From the NCBI GenBank assembly GCA_902801255.1, contig CADCHO010000007.1:1-64000 (forward strand): a stretch of DNA of 64,000 nt, in the 5' to 3' direction. Positions 38,497 to 47,957 of this stretch are shown here, in pieces (within the stretch, counting starts at the first letter, position 1; each line of letters begins with the position of its first letter). The notes below the pieces were generated by a model. The model searched no databases. It had not been told where the DNA came from and saw only the letters and a program-made list of their open reading frames with translations. A program made the position numbers and the translations under genes. Source of the DNA: an uncultured Eubacteriales bacterium (GTDB lineage: Bacteria; Bacillota; Clostridia; Peptostreptococcales; Anaerovoracaceae).

Positions 38497-39708
38497 ATGA
38501 AGGACAACAGCTGGGAAAAAACTCAAAAAAAGCTGTTCGCGATGGTATCGACCGGAGTGACAGACAGCGTCCTGAACCAGTTCTATGACATAATCAGTAC
38601 ACTGGCGCTGGTTGCCAATCTTTTCTGCGCGTTCGCCTCGACTTTTGAAAATCTTGATGCGAAATACGGGACTCTGTTTGACTACATAGAAGAGATCACG
38701 GTGATCTTCTTTGCAATAGACTATGTACTGAGGATCATCACCGCAGAACAGCAATACAAGGGCTATTCAACCGGAAAAGCTATAGGTAAATATGTGACCT
38801 CGGGATACGGCATCATCGATCTGCTGTCTTTCCTGCCGCATTACCTTCCTACGTTCTTCCCGGCAGGAGCCGCTGTGTTCCGCATGCTCAGGGTCGTCAG
38901 GATCTTCAGACTTTTCAGGATCAATGCGTACTCAGATTCGCTTTCGCTGATCGGTAATGTATTGTCGAAAAAGAAGACACAGCTTCTTGCATCGGTATTT
39001 GTCATAGCCATGCTTATCCTGGCTTCGAGCCTGTGCATGTACAGCGTAGAGCACGAAGCTCAGCCTGACGTATTCAGAAATGCTTTCTCAGGTATATGGT
39101 GGGCAACATCGACTCTGCTGACCGTAGGCTACGGAGACATATATCCGATCACCCCTATGGGACAGTTCCTCGGAATAATAATAACGTTCCTCGGTGTCGG
39201 CCTCGTTGCCATCCCTACAGGTATCATTTCCGCAGGCTTCGTTGAAGAGTATCAGCTGGCTACACGCCTTGCGGATATCGAGCAGGAGAAAGACGTACGC
39301 TTCATCAAGGCTTCCATAGATCCGGGAGATGCCTGGATAGGCAAGACCATAAGCGAGGTAGCAATGCCGAGCGGATCAATAATTGCACTGGTAATCAGAG
39401 ACGGCGAAACATTGGTCCCAAGAGGCGACATAGAAATAATGCTTGGTGACAAGCTGATCATCTGCGCAGAATCCGCGACGGAAGGCATGCTCGAAGACGT
39501 CAAGGAAGTCATTCTGGGCAGGAACCATCCGTGGAAAAACCAGAAGATCAAAGACCTGGACATATCCAGACAGACCTTCATCGTTCTTGTCGAAAGAGAC
39601 GGCAAAACGATAAAGCCGGAGGGGGATCTTGTGTTGCTTGAAGGCGACAAGGTGCTCATATACACAAAGGAAAATCTCAGAAAATACATGCAGGAGCCGC
39701 TGTTCTAG
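38497..39708 (+). CDS. Six-helix potassium channel with two TrkA-C regions
   Basis: 403-residue channel. Six membrane helices include an S4-like arginine ladder (FRMLRVVRIFRLFRI), then the pore with the selectivity filter TVGYGD. Two C-terminal RCK_C/TrkA-C segments follow, GKTISEVAMPSGSIIALVIRDG and LDISRQTFIVLVERDGKTIKPEGD, each with the usual D-x-L-I/V ending. No nucleotide-binding RCK N-lobe is present. Probably a K+ channel sensing voltage and possibly a small ligand. AAGGATAA just before the ATG serves as ribosome binding site inside the previous gene. Confidence 0.9.
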   Translation: MKDNSWEKTQKKLFAMVSTGVTDSVLNQFYDIISTLALVANLFCAFASTFENLDAKYGTLFDYIEEITVIFFAIDYVLRIITAEQQYKGYSTGKAIGKYVTSGYGIIDLLSFLPHYLPTFFPAGAAVFRMLRVVRIFRLFRINAYSDSLSLIGNVLSKKKTQLLASVFVIAMLILASSLCMYSVEHEAQPDVFRNAFSGIWWATSTLLTVGYGDIYPITPMGQFLGIIITFLGVGLVAIPTGIISAGFVEEYQLATRLADIEQEKDVRFIKASIDPGDAWIGKTISEVAMPSGSIIALVIRDGETLVPRGDIEIMLGDKLIICAESATEGMLEDVKEVILGRNHPWKNQKIKDLDISRQTFIVLVERDGKTIKPEGDLVLLEGDKVLIYTKENLRKYMQEPLF

Positions 39709-39732
39709 GCGGCTCGCATTATTAGGCGCAGC

Positions 39733-40227
39733 ATGAAAAAAACGACTATATGTTATATTGAAAATAATGACAGCTGGCTGATGCTGTATCGCAACCGCAA
39801 ACCCGGAGATATGAACGAGGGTAAGTGGATCAGTCCGGGAGGCAAGGTCGAGGAAGGTGAAACACCTGATGAATGCGTCGTGCGTGAAGTGCTTGAAGAG
39901 ACCGGCCTCAGACTGAGATCGTGGACCTTTCACGGTGTGATCGAGTTCAGATCAGACGAATATCAGGATGAGGATATGTATCTGTATTCATCCTCGGACT
40001 TTATACCTGCAGATGAAGAGGCTGCGCAGACCTTTATCAAAACAGGCAGATATGAACCACCGGAATGCAGTGAAGGCGAGCTCATCTGGGTGCCTCACGG
40101 GGAGATGCTGGATCTCCCGACATGGGAAGGGGACAGGGCCTTCCTGACGGAGCTGCTTGGAGGAGCGGAAGAGATAAACATGAGACTCGTGTATAAAGGG
40201 GAGAGCTGCACGGTAATAAAAAAATAA
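39733..40227 (+). CDS. NUDIX hydrolase (8-oxo-dGTP diphosphatase-like)
   Basis: 164-residue NUDIX protein. The box GGKVEEGETPDECVVREVLEETGL fits GX5EX7REUXEEXGU exactly. The N-terminus KKTTICYIENNDSWLMLYRN and later WVPHGEMLDLPTWEGDRAFL resemble MutT-like YtkD/8-oxo-dGTPase sequences. The true substrate cannot be read from the motif. A weak translation start is seen (no clear ribosome binding site); ended by a strong terminator. Confidence 0.9.
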   Translation: MKKTTICYIENNDSWLMLYRNRKPGDMNEGKWISPGGKVEEGETPDECVVREVLEETGLRLRSWTFHGVIEFRSDEYQDEDMYLYSSSDFIPADEEAAQTFIKTGRYEPPECSEGELIWVPHGEMLDLPTWEGDRAFLTELLGGAEEINMRLVYKGESCTVIKK

Positions 40228-40254
40228 CTCCGCGGTGTATTCCGCGGAGTTTTT
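40227..40254. terminator. Terminator after the NUDIX gene
   Basis: ACTCCGCGG (40227-40235) pairs with CCGCGGAGT (40242-40250) across TGTATT, followed by TTTT. As upstream allow it to function for the convergent mltG too. Confidence 0.9.
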
Positions 40255-40279
40255 CTTTTTAAAACATTCGGCCTTGTTT

Positions 40280-41449
40280 TTAACCTTCTGCATCCTGATC
40301 CTGTACAAGACCATGCTCATCAATATTGCTTTCGTGTCCGGCTTCATCCTTACTGTAGCGGACGATTCCCTGCTCGTCTGCGATGAAGAACAGATAGTCA
40401 TGTTTTTCATAGTTGAGCGTGGCGTCTATCGCGTCTCCGACAACCTGGCAGATAGGCCCAGGAGGGAGTCCTGCATATTTACGGGTGTTGTACGGGTTTG
40501 TGCTCTCGAGCTGGCTCACCTTGAGATCAACTCTGTCTTCCTGGAAGATGTAGCATACTGTAACATCAGATCCGAGAGACATTCCCTGATCCAGCCTGTT
40601 CATGAATACTCCTGCTACTCCGGCTTGATCATCAGCTGTCGCTTCCTTGGTTACGATCGAGGTCAGCGTCAGCAGCTGGTGAACGGTGAAACCTGATGCA
40701 TCTATGGCAGGGCGGCGTTCTGAAAGCTCCTCATCCATCCTGTCAAGACACATTTCGGTAAATCCTTCGATAGTCGAGTTGTCTGTTGTCACGAAGTATG
40801 TATCTGCATAGAGATAACCCTCGAGAGGATACATGACGTCTTTATCCAGGATCTCATCTGTGAGGAACCAGTATCTGTCGATCAGCTCGCTAAGATATTG
40901 CTTGTCGGACCACTTAGCAAGGATCTCGTCAGCCGTAAACGGCAGCTGCTCGGCTATCGCCTCTGCGACCTGCTGCAGCCTTGCTCCGTCCTTGACCTCG
41001 ACAGACTCTTTTGAAATATATTCAAAGTCTCCGGTGTTGATTACGTTCATGATTTCCTTGAAAGACATGGACGGACTGAATACATATGTGTTTGCCTGCA
41101 GGCTGTTGTAGCCTCCGATTCGGCTGTTGATCTTGGCACATGTCCTATTCTTTACAAGTCCGGCTTCGTCGAGGATATCGACTATTGCTGATGCTCCGCT
41201 GCCATTAGGGATCTCAACGACCACTTTCTCTTCACTGGCGGAATCCACAGGCATCAGACCGATTGTATAATAACCGCCGGCTCCTACCAGTAATGCCAGG
41301 ATGAGGATCAACAGTACGAGACATCCGCAGCCTTTCTTCTTTTTCTTTTTCGGCCTGGCAGCCTTGGCGGCCTGCTCCTGCTGCCTGTCTATCTCGGCCT
41401 GTCTGGCAGCTCTTTCTTCCCTTGCTTCTGCACGCTCTACTCGACTCAT
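40280..41449 (-). CDS. mltG: Endolytic murein transglycosylase
   Basis: 389-residue MltG/YceG protein that cuts nascent glycan strands at the membrane. The cytoplasmic N-terminus is strongly basic (RPKKKKKKGCGC), followed by one membrane helix (LVLLILILALLVGAGGYYTIG in two parts LVLLILILALL and VGAGGYYTIG). A LysM-like part comes next, then the catalytic domain with VTKEATADDQAGVAGVFMNRL, where the Glu is the catalytic acid, and LGSDVTVCYIF and STNPYNTRKYAGLPPGPI. Complete and of normal length. It is transcribed alone, divergent from the PTS-like gene. Confidence 0.95.
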   Translation of the reverse strand: MSRVERAEAREERAARQAEIDRQQEQAAKAARPKKKKKKGCGCLVLLILILALLVGAGGYYTIGLMPVDSASEEKVVVEIPNGSGASAIVDILDEAGLVKNRTCAKINSRIGGYNSLQANTYVFSPSMSFKEIMNVINTGDFEYISKESVEVKDGARLQQVAEAIAEQLPFTADEILAKWSDKQYLSELIDRYWFLTDEILDKDVMYPLEGYLYADTYFVTTDNSTIEGFTEMCLDRMDEELSERRPAIDASGFTVHQLLTLTSIVTKEATADDQAGVAGVFMNRLDQGMSLGSDVTVCYIFQEDRVDLKVSQLESTNPYNTRKYAGLPPGPICQVVGDAIDATLNYEKHDYLFFIADEQGIVRYSKDEAGHESNIDEHGLVQDQDAEG

Positions 41450-41465
41450 TAGCCGGCCCCTTTCA

Positions 41466-41494
41466 TTTATAAATGGTTTCGATTGTGGTATAAT
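41466..41494 (+). promoter_or_regulatory. Predicted promoter of the IIC-like/flavoprotein operon
   Basis: TTTATA (41466-41471), 17-base spacer, TATAAT (41489-41494) with TGG forming an extended -10. A small ACGGC/GCCGT hairpin lies in the leader. Confidence 0.55.
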
Positions 41495-41557
41495 ATCCCA
41501 GATTACACGGCAAAGCCGTTACAATTACTAAATTTATTATATAAGAATGGAGATAAA

Positions 41558-42652
41558 ATGACAAAGGATTCTGTCAAAGCGTTCCTTGAGCGCAAAAACA
41601 TTGAGATAAGCGCAAAACGTTACGGTATCGATGCACTTTCAGCCATGGCGCAGGGACTTTTCTGCTCGCTGCTTATCGGCACCATAATAAACACGATCGG
41701 AACTCAGTTCCACATCGGATTCCTTACAAACCCTGTATGCACTATAGGAGGGGCGGATTATACAGTAGGCGGACTTGCTGTTGCCATGACAGGTCCCGCG
41801 ATGGCTATCGCCATCGGATACGCACTGAAGTGTCCGAATCTGGTGCTGTTCTCGCTGGCAACAGTGGGGTTTGCAGCCAATGGACTGGGCGGAGCAGGAG
41901 GCCCTCTTGCCGTACTCATAGTTGCCATCATAGCAGCTGAATTCGGTAAAGCAGTTGCCGGTGAGACAAGAGTGGATATTCTTGTTGTTCCACTGGTAAC
42001 CATAGGCGTCGGCGTTGCTCTTGCAGCATGGTGGGCACCGGGATTAGGAGCTGCAGCCATGAAGATAGGAAACCTTATCATGTGGGCGACCGAGCTAAGA
42101 CCGTTCATGATGGGAATACTCGTATCCGTCATCGTAGGCATGGCTCTGACCCTGCCGATCTCATCAGCTGCGATCTGCGCAGCCTTCGGACTGGTCGGAC
42201 TTGCAGGCGGCGCTGCCGTAGCAGGCTGCTGTGCTCAGATGATAGGCTTTGCTGTAATGTCATTCCCTGAGAACAAGTGGGGCGGACTCATCAGCCAGGG
42301 CATCGGCACATCTATGCTTCAGATGGGCAATATCGTCAAGAACCCGCGCATCTGGATAGCACCTACACTTACTTCTGCCATAACAGGACCTATCGCAACC
42401 TGTGTGTTCAAACTTCAGATGAACGGCGCTCCTGTATCAAGCGGCATGGGAACATGCGGTTTTGTAGGGCAGATAGGAGTTTATTCCGGTTGGGTAGCAG
42501 ATGTTGCTTCGGGTGCCAAGGCTGCCATCACAGGTATGGACTGGCTCGGACTGATACTCATCTGTTTCGTTCTCCCGGCTGTGCTCGCACCGCTGATCAA
42601 CATGGGATGCCGAAGGCTCGGATGGGTGAAAGACGGCGATCTTACGATTTAA
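41558..42652 (+). CDS. PTS IIC-like membrane protein (EIIC_2 family)
   Basis: 364-residue, very hydrophobic protein with about ten helices and a highly glycine/alanine-rich sequence (FAANGLGGAGGPLAVLIVAIIAAEFGKAV; NPRIWIAPTLTSAITGPIATCVF). It resembles the PTS_EIIC_2 family, putative sugar-transport subunits found without IIA or IIB partners. No PTS IIA/IIB or sugar genes are adjacent, so sugar phosphorylation is doubtful. Start 41558 follows AATGGAGATAAA. The flavoprotein gene begins four bases after its stop. Confidence 0.8.
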   Translation: MTKDSVKAFLERKNIEISAKRYGIDALSAMAQGLFCSLLIGTIINTIGTQFHIGFLTNPVCTIGGADYTVGGLAVAMTGPAMAIAIGYALKCPNLVLFSLATVGFAANGLGGAGGPLAVLIVAIIAAEFGKAVAGETRVDILVVPLVTIGVGVALAAWWAPGLGAAAMKIGNLIMWATELRPFMMGILVSVIVGMALTLPISSAAICAAFGLVGLAGGAAVAGCCAQMIGFAVMSFPENKWGGLISQGIGTSMLQMGNIVKNPRIWIAPTLTSAITGPIATCVFKLQMNGAPVSSGMGTCGFVGQIGVYSGWVADVASGAKAAITGMDWLGLILICFVLPAVLAPLINMGCRRLGWVKDGDLTI

Positions 42653-42656
42653 ATCC

Positions 42657-43844
42657 ATGAACGAAAACTATTACGATATAGCAATAATAGGGGCCGGCGC
42701 ATCGGGTCTGATGCTGGCCGCTAACCTGGATATGGAGGGCTCTCGGGGCATAGTGCTCGAGGGCTCGTCTTGCATCGGAAGCAAGCTGCTTATGAGCGGA
42801 GGCGGACACTGCAATATAACGCATGGGGGATCCATCAAAGATTTTGTATATGCTTACGGCAGCGAAGGCCAGGCCCTCAGACGCTGCCTTTACCGGCACA
42901 ATAATCTGGAGCTTGCAAGGTGGCTTACCGGGCAGGGCGTGGAACTCGCAGATGAGAACGGCGAACCCGTGGATCCATCATATGGATCAAACGGCATGGA
43001 CAGCGCCGGACGGATCTTCCCCGCATCCATGAAATCACGTGACGTGCTTGACGCGCTGCTCGGGGAAGCATCCCGGAATGGCTGGCAGATAGAAACGGAT
43101 GCAAAGGTCAGCGGCCTGAGGAAGGATGACTCCTGGGAGATCACTCTGATCAACGGATATGAGCTTTGGGCAAAGAATGTTGTTATCGCCTCAGGCGGAA
43201 TAACCTATCCGGAGACGGGCTCCGACGGATCCATGCTTGAGATAATGGATGATCTCGGAATTGATATCAATGAGCCGAGACCTGCACTGGCACCGGTATA
43301 TGTTGATAATTATCCATATTCTGAACTTTCGGGTATATCGATCCCGGATGTCACTGTCATAGCATTCAGCAGCGACGCCGCATGTACGTGCAAGGGCAAA
43401 GCTGCAAAGATGAAGGGAGATCTGCTCTTCACACACGAAGGATTATCAGGCCCGGTCATACTCAACATTTCAAAATACACAGAGCCGGGGGAACTGATCA
43501 GGCTGTGCTATAACAAAGAATTATATGAGCTTCCGAAGCGCATGCAGCGCATACTGCGTGAGCGTTCAAGAGGGATCCTGGGAGACGTGAGAACCAACGT
43601 GCTGGCATTGCTCCTTAATCAGGATGATTTCACTGTCAGCGGTGTGGATAAACGAGGCATGGTCACTGCGGGCGGAGTATCGCTGGATGAGGTCGACATG
43701 CATACGATGAGAGCAAAGCGCTTTGAAGGCCTATATGTTATAGGCGAGGCTCTGGATGCCGACGGCATAACGGGAGGATATAACCTTCAGCTTTGCTGGT
43801 CGACTGCAGCGACGGCAGCAGATGATCTGAGAAAGGCTGAATAA
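42657..43844 (+). CDS. BaiN/HI0933-like FAD-dependent oxidoreductase
   Basis: 395-residue flavoprotein. The dinucleotide-binding start is IAIIGAGASGLMLAANLDMEGSRG; MSGGGHCNITHGG and NVVIASGGITYPETGSDGSML are typical of the HI0933/YhiN family; the C-terminus GLYVIGEALDADGITGGYNLQLCWSTA binds FAD. Substrate unknown for most members; one relative (BaiN) acts on bile-acid intermediates, which should not be transferred here without evidence. It sits between the IIC-like and aldolase-like genes. Confidence 0.88.
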   Translation: MNENYYDIAIIGAGASGLMLAANLDMEGSRGIVLEGSSCIGSKLLMSGGGHCNITHGGSIKDFVYAYGSEGQALRRCLYRHNNLELARWLTGQGVELADENGEPVDPSYGSNGMDSAGRIFPASMKSRDVLDALLGEASRNGWQIETDAKVSGLRKDDSWEITLINGYELWAKNVVIASGGITYPETGSDGSMLEIMDDLGIDINEPRPALAPVYVDNYPYSELSGISIPDVTVIAFSSDAACTCKGKAAKMKGDLLFTHEGLSGPVILNISKYTEPGELIRLCYNKELYELPKRMQRILRERSRGILGDVRTNVLALLLNQDDFTVSGVDKRGMVTAGGVSLDEVDMHTMRAKRFEGLYVIGEALDADGITGGYNLQLCWSTAATAADDLRKAE

Positions 43845-43865
43845 ATGAGTCTGAGAGGAGAGAAA

Positions 43866-44888
43866 ATGGTATCGTTTGAGTGTGATTATATTGCCGGCGC
43901 ACATCCGGAGATCCTGAAGAAACTGGCAGAGACCAATATGGAGGCGCTCCCGGGCTATGGCATGGACCATTATACAGCGTCAGCGAAGGAAAAGATCAAA
44001 GCAGCATGCGGCTGCCCTGATGCGGATGTAGAGTTCCTTGTAGGAGGCACCCAGACAAATTCAGTGATCATCTCCACGATGCTGAAAGACTGGGAAGGAG
44101 TTATTTCTGCTGACAGCGGGCATGTGAGCGTGCACGAATCCGGTGCGGTAGAATACAGCGGTCACAAGGTGCTGGTGCTGCCGGGCAGAAACGGCAAATT
44201 GGAAGCTTCTTCTGTAAGGCGTTTTCTGAAGATCTTTTACAGTGACGTAACTCATGATCACATGGTCTTCCCGGGAATGGTGTATATCTCGCATCCGACT
44301 GAGATGGGTACGTTATACAGCAAAGCGGAGCTGGAGGAACTCTCGGCTCTTTGTTATGAGTACGAAATGCCGCTGTTTCTGGACGGTGCCAGACTCGGAT
44401 ACGGCCTTATGAGCAACGAATCGGATCTCACGCTTGAAGACATCGCCCGTCTGGTCGATGTTTTCTATATCGGAGGTACAAAGGTAGGCGCTCTGTGCGG
44501 AGAAGCAGTTGTCTTTACGAAAAACAACAAACCGGAGCATTTTATGACGTCAGTAAAGAAGAGGGGAGCGCTGCTTGCAAAGGGCAGGCTGCTCGGCATA
44601 CAGTTTGACACGCTCTTTACTGATGAACTGTACTTTAAGATAAGCCGCCACGCTATCGATATGGCTGAGCGCGTCAAGGAGATCATCAGGGAGAAAGGCT
44701 GGCAGGTATATATGGATTCACCTACAAACCAGCAGCTCATTCTGATGACAGAAGAGGAGATGGCGGAACTGGGAAAGAAAGTCATATTCGATCGCTGGGG
44801 TATTTTCGATGAGACGCACACGATAGTAAGACTTGCAACGAGCTGGTCCACGACTGAAGAAGATATAGCTGTGCTCGCAGATGCATAA
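43866..44888 (+). CDS. Low-specificity threonine aldolase-like PLP enzyme
   Basis: 340-residue beta-eliminating-lyase-fold PLP enzyme close to LtaE, which cleaves threonine/allo-threonine to glycine and acetaldehyde. Motifs: ECDYIAGAHPEILKKL, VGGTQTNSVI, LFLDGARLGYGL and the PLP lysine in YIGGTKVGALCGEAVVF. Start 43866 is preferred over 43845, because GAGAGGAGAGAAA precedes it and the family N-terminus matches. Related aminotransferase-like members exist, so the exact substrate is uncertain. Confidence 0.85.
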   Translation: MVSFECDYIAGAHPEILKKLAETNMEALPGYGMDHYTASAKEKIKAACGCPDADVEFLVGGTQTNSVIISTMLKDWEGVISADSGHVSVHESGAVEYSGHKVLVLPGRNGKLEASSVRRFLKIFYSDVTHDHMVFPGMVYISHPTEMGTLYSKAELEELSALCYEYEMPLFLDGARLGYGLMSNESDLTLEDIARLVDVFYIGGTKVGALCGEAVVFTKNNKPEHFMTSVKKRGALLAKGRLLGIQFDTLFTDELYFKISRHAIDMAERVKEIIREKGWQVYMDSPTNQQLILMTEEEMAELGKKVIFDRWGIFDETHTIVRLATSWSTTEEDIAVLADA

Positions 44889-44905
44889 TTTGGTAAAAAG
44901 CAAAT

Positions 44906-44940
44906 ATGGCGCTGCCTTTAATAATAAGGCGGCGCCATTT
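44906..44940. terminator. Terminator between the aldolase-like gene and copA
   Basis: ATGGCGCTGCCTT (44906-44918) pairs with AAGGCGGCGCCAT (44926-44938) with one G-U pair, followed by TT and A residues; convergent genes on both sides. Confidence 0.8.
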
Positions 44941-44963
44941 AAAATGCGTTTTCAGAAGTATCG

Positions 44964-47549
44964 TTACGCTATGCCGGTAACTTTATAATCCTTGGCTTCA
45001 ACTGCCTCTTTAAGTGCAGCATCAGCTACTTCTGCCGACATCGATACTATTGCAGTACCTGCCTCGTGGCTTACTTCTGCGGCATCTACACCTTCAAGTG
45101 CTTCGAGAGCCTTTTTAACAGCGGCTTCACAGTGCGGGCACATCATTCCCTCGATCTTCATTGTCTTCTGCATCAGTTTTTCCTCACTTTCATTGATAGT
45201 ATTGTTATCAGGCGCGGCAGCTTCAACAGCTAAAGCCTGTGATGAACTTAATGATTTATCGTTTTTTCTGCTTTCCCCGGCGTCAAACAGGTTTAGCCTG
45301 AGAGCGTTGGTGACCACGCAGAAGCTCGAAAGGCTCATTGCAGCTGCTCCAAGCATAGGGTTAAGTGCCCAGCCGAACAGCTTTATGAAAGCCCCTGCTG
45401 CCACAGGTATGCAGATAGCATTGTAGATGAACGCCCAGAACAGGTTTTCATGGATATTCTTAAGAGTCTTGCGTCCGAGCTTTACAGCCTTTACTGCATC
45501 AGAAAGATTGCTGTTGACCAGAACTACATCTGCAGCGTCAAGAGCAACATCAGTACCGGCTCCGATAGCTATGCCCACATTTGCTCTTGTAAGAGCAGGT
45601 GCATCATTGATACCGTCTCCAACCATCGCGGTACGACCCTGATTCATAAGATCGCGAATGACCTCTTCCTTGCCGTCAGGCAATACTTCGGCTATCACTT
45701 CATCGACCCCGACTTCAGATGCTATGGCATCCGCAGTCTTTTTCCTGTCACCGGTAAGCATGACAGTCCTGATACCCATCTCTCTGAACTGCCTGATAGC
45801 ATCAACACTGTCTTCTCTTACCGAGTCAGCGAGGGCGATCAGACCGAGCAGGCGGCCTCCTTTTTCGAAGAGCACAGAGGTTTTGCCGGCAATGGAGAAT
45901 TCAGCTGTCTCTTTCAAAAGGCGCTCAACATCCGAAGCAGATACACCGTTGGCCTTCATAAACCCCGCGTTGCCTCCGGCTATGCTCACTGCCCCGGAGC
46001 CTTCCCATGTGAATGCCTTGACACCTCCGCCCGGGACCTCAGTATAGTCACTGATCCTGAGAGTGGTGCCGCCGATGTATTCAGAAACTGCCTTTGCAAG
46101 AGGGTGAGTAGATCTTGATTCAACCGCAGCGGCTACAGTAAGGAGCTCATCCTTTGACACTCCGCGGCAGGTGAATACATCTGTTACTTTAGGATCTCCT
46201 CCTGTGATGGTACCTGTTTTGTCAAGTGCTACTATCTCAATACGCCCGGTCTCCTCAAGTGCTGCTGCAGTTTTGAAGAGAATACCGTTCCTTGCTCCTG
46301 CGCCGCTTCCGACCATTATCGCAACAGGTGTTGCAAGGCCCAGTGCGCAAGGGCAGCTTATGACCAGCACCGATATAGCTCTGGCAAGGGCAAATCCCGT
46401 ATCTTTTCCGACGGCAAGCCAGATGATAAGGGTTAAAAGCGCGATGCCTATGACCACAGGAACGAAAACTCCCGATACGCGGTCGGCTATTTTTGCTATA
46501 GGTGCTTTTGTTGCTGCGGCGTCGCTCACCATGCGTATGATCTGAGCGAGAGTCGTATCTTCTCCGACTCTTGTAGCTTTGCAGCGGATGAATCCTGACT
46601 GGTTTGTAGTGGCTGCGGATACACTGTCACCCGGCTGCTTGTCGACAGGAATGGATTCACCGGTCAGGGCAGCTTCGTTAACTGCAGAATTTCCTTCCAG
46701 GATCACACCGTCTACGGGGATGTTTTCTCCGGGATTGACCAGAAACACATCACCGACACGCACCTGCGATACAGGAAGCTCTGTTTCGATCCCGTTTCTT
46801 TCAACTATCGCTGTCTGAGGGGCGAGCTTCATCAGGCTCTTAAGAGCATCTGTCGTTTTACCCTTGGACCTTGCTTCGAGCATCTTGCCCACAGTGATGA
46901 GTGTCAGTATCATGGCTGCAGATTCAAAGTAAAAGTCGTGCATGTAGGCCATGACCGCCTCACTGTCACCTGAAAGCTGAGCGCCTGTCATTGCAAAGAG
47001 CACGTATGTGCTCCAGCAGAAAGAAGCAGCACTGCCCATGGCAACCAGTGTATCCATGTTAGGCGCGCCATGTATGAGTCCCCTGAATCCGCTGATAAAG
47101 AACTTCTGATTTATGACCATAACGATCGCCGCAAGGATCATCTGTACAAGACCCATCGCAACGTGGTTGCCTTCGAAGAAAGCAGGCAGAGGCCAGCCCC
47201 ACATCATGTGCCCCATTGAGAAGTACATGAGGACTATCAGAAATCCAATGGACGCTATGAGACGCTTTTTAAGGACCGGAGTCTCTCTGTCCTCAAGAGC
47301 GGCTTCGTCAGCGGCATAACTGCTGCGTGCCGTGCTCTGTGAGGTGTCATCCGCCTTGAGTCTGGCTCCGTATCCGGCATCGGTAACAGCGCGGATTATA
47401 TCCTCAGGAGAGGCGTTTCCTTCCACTCCCATTGAGTTTGTAAGCAGGCTGACCGAACAGGAGTCGACACCGTCAACTTTGGACACAGCTTTTTCGACCC
47501 GTGCCTGGCATGCAGCACAGCTCATTCCAGTAACAATATATTGTTCCAT
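44964..47549 (-). CDS. copA: Copper-exporting P1B-type ATPase with N- and C-terminal HMA domains
   Basis: 861-residue Cu(I) efflux ATPase. An N-terminal HMA domain has GMSCAACQARVEKA. Membrane helices follow; the ion-binding CPC is in VISCPCALGLATPVAI, the phosphorylation site in VALDKTGTITGG, and GDGINDAPAL completes the P domain. Unusually, a second HMA domain (EGMMCPHCEAAVKKALEALEGVD) is fused at the C-terminus after a polar linker. The ATG at 45173 that opens this domain has GTGAGGA upstream, so a separate 69-residue CopZ-like chaperone could also be made. It lies 15 bases after csoR in the same operon. Confidence 0.95.
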   Translation of the reverse strand: MEQYIVTGMSCAACQARVEKAVSKVDGVDSCSVSLLTNSMGVEGNASPEDIIRAVTDAGYGARLKADDTSQSTARSSYAADEAALEDRETPVLKKRLIASIGFLIVLMYFSMGHMMWGWPLPAFFEGNHVAMGLVQMILAAIVMVINQKFFISGFRGLIHGAPNMDTLVAMGSAASFCWSTYVLFAMTGAQLSGDSEAVMAYMHDFYFESAAMILTLITVGKMLEARSKGKTTDALKSLMKLAPQTAIVERNGIETELPVSQVRVGDVFLVNPGENIPVDGVILEGNSAVNEAALTGESIPVDKQPGDSVSAATTNQSGFIRCKATRVGEDTTLAQIIRMVSDAAATKAPIAKIADRVSGVFVPVVIGIALLTLIIWLAVGKDTGFALARAISVLVISCPCALGLATPVAIMVGSGAGARNGILFKTAAALEETGRIEIVALDKTGTITGGDPKVTDVFTCRGVSKDELLTVAAAVESRSTHPLAKAVSEYIGGTTLRISDYTEVPGGGVKAFTWEGSGAVSIAGGNAGFMKANGVSASDVERLLKETAEFSIAGKTSVLFEKGGRLLGLIALADSVREDSVDAIRQFREMGIRTVMLTGDRKKTADAIASEVGVDEVIAEVLPDGKEEVIRDLMNQGRTAMVGDGINDAPALTRANVGIAIGAGTDVALDAADVVLVNSNLSDAVKAVKLGRKTLKNIHENLFWAFIYNAICIPVAAGAFIKLFGWALNPMLGAAAMSLSSFCVVTNALRLNLFDAGESRKNDKSLSSSQALAVEAAAPDNNTINESEEKLMQKTMKIEGMMCPHCEAAVKKALEALEGVDAAEVSHEAGTAIVSMSAEVADAALKEAVEAKDYKVTGIA

Positions 47550-47564
47550 CTTAAACCTTCCGAT

Positions 47565-47900
47565 TTATTTCATCATTTTCTGAAGAGTAGCAACGAGTTC
47601 TTCTACGACCTCATCATTGCCATCCCTTATGTCATTTCTGACACATGTGCGTATATGGTTAGAAAGAAGCACCTTGCTGAAGCTGTTCAGCGCTGAATTG
47701 ACAGCTGAGGTCTGGACCAGAATATCAGGGCAGTATGCTCCGCGTTCTACCATTGCCTTTATGCCACGCACTTGACCCTCTATGCGGCTGAGCCTGTTGA
47801 TGAGGTCTCTGTACTCTTCAGGGCTGCGCTCCTTATGCTTTTCACTGCATGCACAGCAGTTTTTTTCAGTGCTTCCTTTGCTGTTTTTTGTATCTGCCAT
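47565..47900 (-). CDS. csoR: Copper-sensing repressor
   Basis: 111-residue CsoR/RcnR-family repressor. The Cu(I) ligands Cys-His-Cys are seen as RGAYCPDILVQ and LSNHIRTCV, the pattern of true CsoR. The N-terminus carries extra cysteines (EKNCCACSEKHKERS). Helix RLSRIEGQVRGIKAMVE is the DNA-binding family core. Start 47900 has GAGGTTAT upstream; an upstream TTG/ATG extension is less likely. It represses its own operon with copA through the two boxes upstream. Confidence 0.93.
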   Translation of the reverse strand: MADTKNSKGSTEKNCCACSEKHKERSPEEYRDLINRLSRIEGQVRGIKAMVERGAYCPDILVQTSAVNSALNSFSKVLLSNHIRTCVRNDIRDGNDEVVEELVATLQKMMK

Positions 47901-47930
47901 ATATAACCTCATTGATCTCATTGAGCAATT

Positions 47931-47947
47931 ATACCCATAGGGGGTAT
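47931..47947. promoter_or_regulatory. CsoR operator 1
   Basis: ATACCC-ATAGG-GGGTAT, a 17-base inverted repeat matching the known CsoR consensus. It lies about 30 bases upstream of csoR within the transcribed or start region. Confidence 0.8.
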
Positions 47948-47957
47948 CTCTGTGTGA

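Noticed and set aside
42657..43844. Bile-acid BaiN function
   Set aside because: Only family-level similarity; no bai genes nearby.
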